Shown one piece after another: positions 15,148 to 21,969 of a DNA stretch of 64,000 nucleotides (the first letter of the stretch is position 1; every line of letters begins with the position of its first letter). The DNA lies in NCBI GenBank assembly GCA_964481195.1, contig CAYZTB010000013.1, positions 1 through 64,000 on the forward strand. Direction: 5' to 3'. Under the pieces are notes generated by a model. That model was not told the origin of the DNA. It worked only from the letters and a program-made list of their open reading frames with translations, and did no database searches. Position numbers and translations under genes: made by a program. The stretch is from Palsa-948 sp964481195. Lineage in GTDB: Bacteria; Bacteroidota; Bacteroidia; Palsa-948.

Positions 15148-16770
15148 CTATTGTGAAGTCAGTTTGCCTGATTGAACAGTTTTGCTGTTGCTGATCACTT
15201 TGTAGAAATAGATTCCTGCAGGAAGCGCACTTGTTTCAAGTGTGGTAATTTGCGTGCTGAGCATGTTGTTGATTACCTCTTCACCCAGTGCATTGTACAT
15301 TCTGAATTCGCAGTTGTTGATTTGAAAAATATCGTTTATAACAATTTTAGTAGAAGTGTTAAATGGGTTTGGATAAATGCTAACTATTTTGTTTGTTTCA
15401 TCAAGAGCGGTAACTCCCAATGTAGCACAATTACTAGGTATCATTGTAGCAGTTGCATCCATAGCAGTTGTAGTTAAAGCACCGTTGGTAGTAAGCGCTC
15501 TGCCATCCAATATAACTCCGGTGTTTAATGCACCAAGCGCACCATTATTGCAGATTATCGTTCCGCGAAAAGTAGAATAATTATTAATGCTTACTGCTCC
15601 TTCGATCTTCCAGTATACGTTTTTTGCAAGAGCCCCGTTAATCAACTTAACGTTGGAATACGTGCTGGTTGTAATGGCGCCATTTACCTGAATAACAAAA
15701 ACTGCATTTGCATTTCCTTGCGCATTCAGGTAAAGTGTATCAGTAAAGGTGGTGGCTCCTTTCAGGATATATGTATGAGGAGTAAGAACCAGGTTGTTCC
15801 CAAACTGTGCAGGATATAACAATTCTATATCATAGGTAAGGGTATTTATATAATTGTATGCAATCAGTAGATCGGCCGCACATTGAGCAGTTGATCCATC
15901 CGGATTTGTATGAATAGTTCCAGTTACCAATAAAGGGTTGAATCCGGTAGCAGAACCAGTATTGCTTCCTACGTCACCAGTAATAGTTGTTATTCCGGAA
16001 TTTGAAACAGCTCCGTTAGAAGAAAATATGGCATAACATGCAGCTGCACCAAGTGTTGGAGCAACGGGTCCGCTAAGAAGTGGGCTTCCACAACCAACTG
16101 GTGTGTAGGCTAGCACTCCGTCTATAGTAATAGCACCTGCAGTAGAAAGTGCACGACCTTCAAGTGTATCGCCTGTGCTCATGTTAATGGCTGCGTTGTT
16201 TGCGATAATAGTTCCTTTCATAGAAGTTCCAGATGCCATACTTACCAGCCCTTCTACTTTCCAAAAAACGTTGCAAGCTTGCGCTCCATTAATTAATTTT
16301 ATTTTAGAAGAAGCATTTGTAGATAAAGGTCCCTCAATTTTTATAATAAATACAGCATTGGCATTACTTTGTGCATTTAAAATAAGATCCAAGTTCAGCG
16401 TTGCAGCGCTGGCAATGGAATACACTCCTGGAATAAGAATTTGTCCGTTTCCAAGTAAAGGTGCAGGAAAAAATGTTGCAGTTGTACTAGCTAGTTGGTT
16501 ATACGCAATCAATAAATCAGCTGCACACTGAGCGCTGGCTCCATCTGCATCATGCATTACGCCATTCACGTTTCCGAAAGCGGTGCTGGAGCCATTGTTT
16601 GTTCCTACATTTCCGGTAATCTGAGAAATGCCGGAATTGCTTACTGGCCCGTTGGTAGAAAAGAGTACAAATTCTGCTGCTGTTCCTAAAGTAGGAGCTT
16701 GTGCAAAATTTATATTTGGGAAAGATAACATTGTAACTGCTGTTACAATAGTTAGTAGATTTTTTTTCAT
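15148..16770 (-). CDS. tandem DUF3494 (ice-binding-like) protein with type IX sorting tail
   Basis: A 540-residue secreted protein: signal peptide ending NINFAQ, then two consecutive DUF3494 domains (about 24-232 and 236-447), then a type IX secretion C-terminal sorting domain (SIYPNPFNTSTKIVI ... LPAGIYFYKVI). Both domains begin APTLG-AA-(F/Y)---FS-NG-VSNSGI--ITG-VG and contain C-ADLLIAYN and a KGTI-type or RGTI-type beta-helix strand. DUF3494 folds are ice-binding or adhesive beta-solenoids; whether ice is bound cannot be told from sequence. The protein would be exported through the outer membrane and attached to the surface. Promoter H of the stress regulon lies upstream. Confidence 0.88.
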   Translation of the reverse strand: MKKNLLTIVTAVTMLSFPNINFAQAPTLGTAAEFVLFSTNGPVSNSGISQITGNVGTNNGSSTAFGNVNGVMHDADGASAQCAADLLIAYNQLASTTATFFPAPLLGNGQILIPGVYSIASAATLNLDLILNAQSNANAVFIIKIEGPLSTNASSKIKLINGAQACNVFWKVEGLVSMASGTSMKGTIIANNAAINMSTGDTLEGRALSTAGAITIDGVLAYTPVGCGSPLLSGPVAPTLGAAACYAIFSSNGAVSNSGITTITGDVGSNTGSATGFNPLLVTGTIHTNPDGSTAQCAADLLIAYNYINTLTYDIELLYPAQFGNNLVLTPHTYILKGATTFTDTLYLNAQGNANAVFVIQVNGAITTSTYSNVKLINGALAKNVYWKIEGAVSINNYSTFRGTIICNNGALGALNTGVILDGRALTTNGALTTTAMDATATMIPSNCATLGVTALDETNKIVSIYPNPFNTSTKIVINDIFQINNCEFRMYNALGEEVINNMLSTQITTLETSALPAGIYFYKVISNSKTVQSGKLTSQ

Positions 16771-16830
16771 TTTTTTATTTCGTTTCTTAAACGTGTTTTT
16801 AAATTATTATGGTGAATTATTTTTCACCTG

Positions 16831-16900
16831 CCAACATACGCGCATTTGAACTGGTAAGTGTTATACAATGTAGTTAAAGAGTTACAAAATTCATACTTTT
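16831..16900 (-). promoter_or_regulatory. stress-regulon promoter H (DUF3494 surface protein)
   Basis: Minus strand: ATGAATTT then distal TGTAA at 16886-16882, proximal TATAA at 16865-16861 (21 bp), 22-bp gap, -7-like TATGTTGG at 16838-16831; start codon at 16770. Confidence 0.65.
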
Positions 16901-16917
16901 TGCACTTGGAGCAGATG

Positions 16918-16976
16918 ATTGAAAATGAAAGATAATACTCCCCATATCATATTAAAGGAAATCTTTCATTTTCAAT
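16918..16976. repeat. 16-bp perfect inverted repeat between promoter H and receiver gene
   Basis: ATTGAAAATGAAAGAT at 16918-16933 is exactly complementary to 16961-16976, with a 27-bp spacer. There is no T-run on either side, so it is not a standard terminator. A diverged relative lies at 18328-18385, and both are followed by GTTAAC-type sequence and then a TTGCGTCA motif (around 17021 and 18474), which suggests one repeat family placed downstream of receiver genes. Confidence 0.6.
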
Positions 16977-17065
16977 GTCTGGGTTAACCCATACCAGCTT
17001 GGTGCTTTGTAACAAGTTGCGTCAGATATTATTGATAGATTTTCTTTGAACAGCAAAATGTGGGT

Positions 17066-17428
17066 TTAGTGTTTGAGTAGCAATTGCTTGATCCTGATCG
17101 ATAGTTCTTCCATATTAATAGGCTTCACCATAAACTCATCCGCACCTAACCCCAATGTCTTGGTAATTATATCCCCTTGATCCAGGGAGGAAATGAAAAT
17201 TATAGGAATTTTATTATGAAACTCTTTTGAAATGCTCAGTAGTGTTAATCCCGACAGGTTAGGCATCATCAGGTCTGAGATGATGAGGTCAAAAATATTT
17301 GTTTCTATTTTTTCCAATGCATTGAACCCGTCAACGGCTGTGACTACTGTATATCCTTCTGAAGAAAGATATTGTTCAAATAATTTTACAATGATCGGGT
17401 CATCGTCCACAATTAATATATTTTTCAT
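17066..17428 (-). CDS. single-domain response regulator (CheY-like)
   Basis: A 120-residue receiver domain with nothing attached. The acidic pocket is DDDP near residues 8-11, the phospho-acceptor Asp is in LIISDLMMPNLSG (about 53), the switch Ser is in IPIIFISS, and the conserved Lys is in EFMVKPINMEEL. It lacks a DNA-binding or enzymatic output, so it probably shuttles phosphate to an HPt domain or acts by protein contact. It belongs to the receiver/kinase block up to 25.4 kb and lies behind a weaker copy of the regulon motif (promoter I). Confidence 0.9.
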   Translation of the reverse strand: MKNILIVDDDPIIVKLFEQYLSSEGYTVVTAVDGFNALEKIETNIFDLIISDLMMPNLSGLTLLSISKEFHNKIPIIFISSLDQGDIITKTLGLGADEFMVKPINMEELSIRIKQLLLKH

Positions 17429-17475
17429 ATCAAAGAATTATTATTATATGTATTGATCCATTAACGTAGTATTGA

Positions 17476-17545
17476 AATTCAACTGCAGCCACTAATAAGT
17501 GTGTGTTATATGGTTTGACTAAAAGAGTTACGTGATTCATGGTAG
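17476..17545 (-). promoter_or_regulatory. stress-regulon site I (weak copy)
   Basis: Minus strand: ATGAATCA then distal box CGTAA at 17532-17528 and proximal TATAA at 17510-17506, here 22 bp apart instead of 21. No convincing -7 element is seen at the usual 22-bp gap. Orientation and distance to the start codon at 17428 agree with the other sites. Confidence 0.45.
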
Positions 17546-17569
17546 GGCAATGAGTTTTATATTGTGCGT

Positions 17570-18070
17570 TTAGAAAGGGTAAAAGAGTAACAGTCCAGAA
17601 AAAATTAATATCAATACAATAATTAACAGGCTGAGAATAATAGAAGAAGTTTTATAGAGCGACCGATCTTTTTCTAACTTCCATTTATCTATCAAAAAAG
17701 TAATAGTTGTTTGAGCACGAATAAATGCTGTTTCGCTCTTTACAATGTAATCAAACGCATGGTGTTTCATGCAGTCGACAGCCACCCCGATACGATCTTG
17801 TGAAGAAAGTATCACTATTTGTATGGCAGGATTAATAACTTTGATTTTATTTAAGAATTGTAATCCGTTGTGTGCTTGCGGGTTAACAGGGTTCAAATAA
17901 TAATCAAGAAAAATAATGTCAGGCATTTTCCATAAATTTTTCAAGCAATCTTCACCGCTTGAAAAAACCACAACATCATAATGCGTTCGTTCTTTAAATT
18001 GTGTTTCCAATAATTTTAAAAATATTGGATCGTCATCTACAAGAAAGATTACCGTTTTTTTATTTTTCAT
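17570..18070 (-). CDS. membrane-anchored receiver protein (REC plus C-terminal TM helix)
   Basis: A 166-residue protein: receiver domain with DDDP near the N-terminus, phospho-Asp in IIFLDYYLNPV, SSQD switch region and Lys in YIVKSETAF; then a short linker with a basic helix and a strong C-terminal membrane helix, ILSLLIIVLILIFSGLLLFYPF, at the very end. Such a tail would hold the receiver at the inner face of the cytoplasmic membrane. It is closely similar to the receivers at 18551 and 21541 (shared GE-CL-NL-PD, NG---L-KIK, VKSE). No DNA-binding domain. Promoter J lies upstream. Confidence 0.85.
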   Translation of the reverse strand: MKNKKTVIFLVDDDPIFLKLLETQFKERTHYDVVVFSSGEDCLKNLWKMPDIIFLDYYLNPVNPQAHNGLQFLNKIKVINPAIQIVILSSQDRIGVAVDCMKHHAFDYIVKSETAFIRAQTTITFLIDKWKLEKDRSLYKTSSIILSLLIIVLILIFSGLLLFYPF

Positions 18071-18134
18071 GAATTAGTATTATTGAATTTTTGTTTTAAT
18101 CCCTTAGATACTATATTGCTGCCTTACCTAACCG

Positions 18135-18200
18135 TAAAGGTGCGTAGCACTGGCTTTTTGAGCATTACATGATGTTTAGAAAAAATTGCAAGATTCATAC
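18135..18200 (-). promoter_or_regulatory. stress-regulon promoter J (membrane-anchored receiver)
   Basis: Minus strand: ATGAATCT then distal TGCAA at 18190-18186, proximal TGTAA at 18169-18165 (21 bp), 22-bp gap, -7-like CACCTTTA at 18142-18135; start codon at 18070. Confidence 0.65.
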
Positions 18201-18327
18201 TTCATTCAATAATCATACAGGGGGAGGGTTTAATAAGCAGTACGATTATAATCCCGATTCAAATTTTTTAAATAGCTGGAAATTGATGTGACCTGAAAAA
18301 TGTCCTGCGTCCCACATAGAGTAGGCG

Positions 18328-18385
18328 ATTGAAAATAAAAAATTTATCATTTAATTTAGAAGAAGGAATACCATTCGTTTTCAAT
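18328..18385. repeat. diverged relative of the 16918 inverted repeat
   Basis: ATTGAAAA at 18328-18335 pairs with TTTTCAAT at 18378-18385; the right arm is followed by TTCTGAGTTAACTC, parallel to GTCTGGGTTAACCC after the 16976 arm. Apart from this and a TTTGCGTCA match near 18474, the 350-bp stretch 18200-18550 shows no gene. Confidence 0.45.
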
Positions 18386-18550
18386 TTCTGAGTTAACTCT
18401 GACGCCTTAGTCTGACATCGCACATAAAATTCGTGATCGTCATACCCTGACCAAATTGTGGTTTTGCAATAATTTGCGTCAAAGATTTAGGGACATGTAT
18501 TAACCCAATTGCAAAATATTGGTTTAACAGAATAAAGGTCATTGGGTGGA

Positions 18551-19054
18551 TCATATTTTTGTGTACAAAAAAAGAATTACAAGCAGCAGTACAAGGATTG
18601 TAATTTTGTAAACGGTATTTTTAAATTTATCTTTTTTTACTTTTTGCAATAGTATGGCGCGGTCAAATACATTTTTGATGGTCTTATTTATTCTTGAAAA
18701 AGAATTTTCATTTTTTATTAAATATTCTTCGGCTCCTGCTTCGTGTAATGTATCTGCTATTGCAAGATTATCCTGAACGGATAGTATAATTACGCTGATG
18801 TTGGAATTGATTGACTTTATTTTATTCAATATGTCGAATCCATTTTCGGCATCGGGAAGTATGGCATTGAGCTTGTAATCTAGTATTACAATATCTGGGT
18901 TTTCGTTAAGATGCAATAAACAAGTTTCTCCGGTTGAAAAGGATTTTACTTCTCGAGGATAATGCCTAAGATATTTAGTTTGTTTTAATTGCTGATCCAA
19001 TACTCTTAAAAATATAGGGTCATCATCAATCAGGAATATTAAAAATGGTTTCAT
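18551..19054 (-). CDS. membrane-anchored receiver protein (REC plus C-terminal TM helix)
   Basis: A 167-residue paralogue of the protein at 17570. Receiver features: IDDDPIFL at the N-terminus, phospho-Asp in IVILDYKLNAI, SVQD in the switch strand and YLIKNENSF carrying the conserved Lys. The C-terminus is a charged linker followed by a membrane helix, VYKITILVLLLVILFLY, ending TKI. It lies 12 bp after the hybrid kinase gene on the same strand, so the two are surely co-transcribed from promoter K, making this receiver a likely partner or phosphate sink of that kinase. Confidence 0.85.
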   Translation of the reverse strand: MKPFLIFLIDDDPIFLRVLDQQLKQTKYLRHYPREVKSFSTGETCLLHLNENPDIVILDYKLNAILPDAENGFDILNKIKSINSNISVIILSVQDNLAIADTLHEAGAEEYLIKNENSFSRINKTIKNVFDRAILLQKVKKDKFKNTVYKITILVLLLVILFLYTKI

Positions 19055-19066
19055 TTTATTTAATCT

Positions 19067-21271
19067 TTAGGTCTTTATGTCTGTTTCCGGGTATTGTTTG
19101 AGTTCTTCTTTTAACTCCTCGAACGACTGCGTGAATGCTTTTTCAATACTGTCAAAAAGGTCGGGTATCAGGTTCAGGTGAGTTTGTTTGTTGTAGTATT
19201 CCTCAATCTGTTTAGTCGCTAATGTAATTTCCTCTGGCATACCTATCAGATGGATGGACGGGCGTATTTTATGAACAGCTCCCTGTAGCCCGTTCCAGTC
19301 ATTGGCAGCGATACACCTTGCCATTTCTGAAAGATATGTTGGTGTTTGTTTTAAAATTAGTTGAATCATCTCAGAAATAAATTTTGGATTATTGGGCGAA
19401 TGACTTTTCAAATAATTCAGATTGCATATTTTTGTTGTAGATAAGACAGGATGAACAGACCTTGATTTCTTAGATTTTACAACAAGATAATCGATCTTAC
19501 GGAGCAGATCCGCTTCATTAATTGGTTTAGAAACGTATTCATTCATGCCTATATTCATGCATTTGTCTACATCTGCCTTTGTGACATCAGCAGTTAAAGC
19601 AATGATGGGTGTAGCGGATTTAGGAGGTTTCATTTTGTTGCGAATATGTTGTGTAGCCTCAAAGCCATCCATTTCTGGCATCATAAGGTCCATCAGGATA
19701 ATATCGTAGTCATTTTGTTCTAAAAGTTCGATACCTATTTTTCCATTCTCAGCGGTATCTGTTTGAAATCCTAAATCGAACAAGATGGTTTGTACTAAAA
19801 ATTGGTTAATGGGATTGTCTTCAACCAACAATATTTTTAATGATTCTGTTCGTTTTAGCTCTTCTGTTGGTATCGTGGTTTCTATTTCTTTGGGTATAGC
19901 GGTTGCGGCAGTTTTCTGAAAAGGAATGGTGATTGAGAAAGTAGTCCCTTTGTGCAATGTGCTTTTTAATGAAACATTTCCTTGCATCAGGTTCACTAAT
20001 CGTTGCACGATGCTTAATCCCAATCCTGTGCCTCCATATTTCCGTGCGGTATCGCTGCTACTTTGTATAAAAGGCTGGAAGATTGTTTCTAATTTATCTT
20101 TTGGAATACCTATTCCGGTATCTGAAATAAGAAATTCAACAAAGGCATTTTCATCATCTTGTCTCAACAACTTGGCGCCAATCAATATTTTTCCTCCTTT
20201 TGAGGTGAACTTTGCGGAATTGCTAAGCAGATTGAGTAATATCTGATTTATACGAACCGGGTCTCCGAGCAATATGCTAGGGATGTGCTCATCGTATTGT
20301 AGGGTGATCTTTAGTCCTTTTTCCTGAAACCTAAGGTCAAAACTTCCGAGAACTGAGTTGATCAGTTCGGACAGTTTTAATTCTGTTATCTCAATATTCA
20401 TTTTGCCTGCTTCAATTTTTTCCAAGTCAAGAATATCGTTGATTAACACCAGTAAGGTATCGCAGGAAGTTTTAATAGCATCCAATTGCTGTTTTTGTAC
20501 CTCGGTAGTTTCATTGCGAAGTAATATCTTTGTAAAACCAATTATTCCATTGAGGGGGGTGCGTATCTCGTGGCTCATACTCGCCATAAACTGGTCTTTA
20601 AAACTGACCAACTCTTCTGCTCGCTCTTTCGATCTTCTAAGTTCTTCAGATAGTTTTAGAGAACGTTGAATGAAGAACATCAGAAAAATAACAATCGTAA
20701 TAGAGAATAATCCTCCTCCGGCAGCTACGATGCGGGTATTGATTAAGCTCCCTTCTGTGGTCTTCGTTCTATTCTTGATTAACTCCTCTACTTCTTTTTG
20801 CATCGCAAATGTTATCTCTCTTATGTTGTCCATAATAGATTTCGCTCTTTCGCTTCTTATTAATTGCATAGCGGGCTCCAGCCCAACCCGCCTGAGATTA
20901 ATAATTTGTTGTGTAAGATTTATATGAAGTTCAGACGCTTGTTCTAGCGTGTTTATTCTTCGTTGTTGAAGTGGATAGTTTTTGGTGAGCTGGCGTAACT
21001 TCTCCAGGGTTTTTTGTGACCGGGCGATGGCTGCATGATAGGGTTTGAGGTATTCGTCCATCCCTGTAATCACGAAACCTCTTTCTCCGGTTTCTACATC
21101 CTGCATGATAGAAAGGTAGTCCGATAGCAACTTACTTACTTCTCGTGTATAGACCATTTGCTTATTATCTTCATTAAAGCGGGTTATGTTTTGCAATAAG
21201 AATACAGTACTGCACACTAAAGCAATCACGATGATACTGAAGACGAATATGATTTTGTTTTCTGTTTTCAT
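19067..21271 (-). CDS. hybrid histidine kinase (CHASE3-HisKA-HATPase-REC-HPt)
   Basis: The ATG at 21271 gives about 734 residues. Layout: membrane helix (IIFVFSIIVIALVCSTVFLL), a periplasmic CHASE3 domain with the hallmark DVETGERGFVITG, second helix, HisKA with phospho-His in MASMSHEIRTPLNGIIGF, HATPase with N-box LNLLSNSAKF and G-boxes DTGIGIP and GGTGLGLSIV, a receiver (MDLMMPEMDGFE) and a C-terminal HPt with His in AVHKIRPSIH. It is a complete phosphorelay in one chain and passes phosphate to a separate receiver. A longer frame to 21319 begins upstream of the -7 element of promoter K (21308-21301) and cannot be transcribed from it, which supports the 21271 start. The adjacent membrane-anchored receiver is the obvious partner. 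Confidence 0.92.
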   Translation of the reverse strand: MKTENKIIFVFSIIVIALVCSTVFLLQNITRFNEDNKQMVYTREVSKLLSDYLSIMQDVETGERGFVITGMDEYLKPYHAAIARSQKTLEKLRQLTKNYPLQQRRINTLEQASELHINLTQQIINLRRVGLEPAMQLIRSERAKSIMDNIREITFAMQKEVEELIKNRTKTTEGSLINTRIVAAGGGLFSITIVIFLMFFIQRSLKLSEELRRSKERAEELVSFKDQFMASMSHEIRTPLNGIIGFTKILLRNETTEVQKQQLDAIKTSCDTLLVLINDILDLEKIEAGKMNIEITELKLSELINSVLGSFDLRFQEKGLKITLQYDEHIPSILLGDPVRINQILLNLLSNSAKFTSKGGKILIGAKLLRQDDENAFVEFLISDTGIGIPKDKLETIFQPFIQSSSDTARKYGGTGLGLSIVQRLVNLMQGNVSLKSTLHKGTTFSITIPFQKTAATAIPKEIETTIPTEELKRTESLKILLVEDNPINQFLVQTILFDLGFQTDTAENGKIGIELLEQNDYDIILMDLMMPEMDGFEATQHIRNKMKPPKSATPIIALTADVTKADVDKCMNIGMNEYVSKPINEADLLRKIDYLVVKSKKSRSVHPVLSTTKICNLNYLKSHSPNNPKFISEMIQLILKQTPTYLSEMARCIAANDWNGLQGAVHKIRPSIHLIGMPEEITLATKQIEEYYNKQTHLNLIPDLFDSIEKAFTQSFEELKEELKQYPETDIKT

Positions 21272-21300
21272 CTTATTTTGCTCACAAATAATCGCTATTG

Positions 21301-21366
21301 CAAAGGACTGAATATGCATGAACGAACGTGTTACATTGCTTTAGAAAGAAGTTGCATAATTCACAC
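21301..21366 (-). promoter_or_regulatory. stress-regulon promoter K (hybrid kinase and receiver)
   Basis: Minus strand: GTGTGAATTA then distal TGCAA at 21356-21352, proximal TGTAA at 21335-21331 (21 bp), 22-bp gap, -7-like GTCCTTTG at 21308-21301. It fixes the kinase start at 21271. The box and the 9 bp after it are almost identical to promoter L of the AraC gene. Confidence 0.75.
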
Positions 21367-21451
21367 TAGAAGCCATCTCGAAAATATTAATAGGACACAA
21401 CAAAAAATAATCTCCCCCAGGAAAGCTACGAACCTGCCAGCCGGCAAGGAA

Positions 21452-21485
21452 GGCCGCACGAATTTTCACCAATTAATTCGTGGCC
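21452..21485. terminator. palindrome downstream of receiver gene (terminator or repeat)
   Basis: GGCCGCACGAATT at 21452-21464 pairs with AATTCGTGGCC at 21475-21485 around a 10-base loop, with two bases bulged. A CCTGCCAGCCGGCAAGG palindrome lies just before it (21433-21449). The stem follows the stop of the minus-strand receiver gene at 21541. The sequence type resembles dispersed repeats elsewhere in Bacteroidota genomes; the T-run expected of an intrinsic terminator is absent. Confidence 0.4.
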
Positions 21486-21540
21486 GGATTGTTTTTGAGA
21501 TAGGTTCTAATAAAAATGGAAGGTGAGGCAAGTAGTAGAA

Positions 21541-21969
21541 TTACATTTTTTCCATATACCAGTTCAATTCTTTTTGCATTTTTTTGAAACTAAAAATGGC
21601 AGCAATTATTTTTTGAAGACGCATAAAAGCGGTTTCACTTTTAACTACATAGTCAACAGCCCGGTGATGCATGCAGTTTATGGCAACATCAATTTTATCT
21701 TGGGAGGATAGTATAACTACAGAAATATCGGGGTTGAAAGCTTTTATTTTGTCCAATGTTTCGATGCCATTCATGGCAGTTTTTTCAATTCCGTCCAAAT
21801 GATAATCTAGAATAATAACATCCGGGTTTTGCGGCAAACTGGCCAGGCAAAGCTCTCCGGTTGGAAATGTTTCAACGCTGAAATCTGCGTGCTGTAGAAA
21901 TTCAATTTCCAATGTCTTTAAAAACAGTGCATCGTCATCCACTAGGAACAGTTTAATTTTGTTTTTCAT
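21541..21969 (-). CDS. single-domain response regulator
   Basis: A 142-residue receiver: VDDDALFLKTLE at the N-terminus, phospho-Asp in VIILDYHLDGI, SSQD switch and YVVKSETAF with the conserved Lys. It is a paralogue of the receivers at 17570 and 18551 but ends with a short charged helix (KKMQKELNWYMEKM) and has no membrane anchor. Its start overlaps the end of the large hybrid kinase gene by 17 bp, so it is translationally coupled to that kinase and is its likely phosphate acceptor. Confidence 0.88.
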   Translation of the reverse strand: MKNKIKLFLVDDDALFLKTLEIEFLQHADFSVETFPTGELCLASLPQNPDVIILDYHLDGIEKTAMNGIETLDKIKAFNPDISVVILSSQDKIDVAINCMHHRAVDYVVKSETAFMRLQKIIAAIFSFKKMQKELNWYMEKM

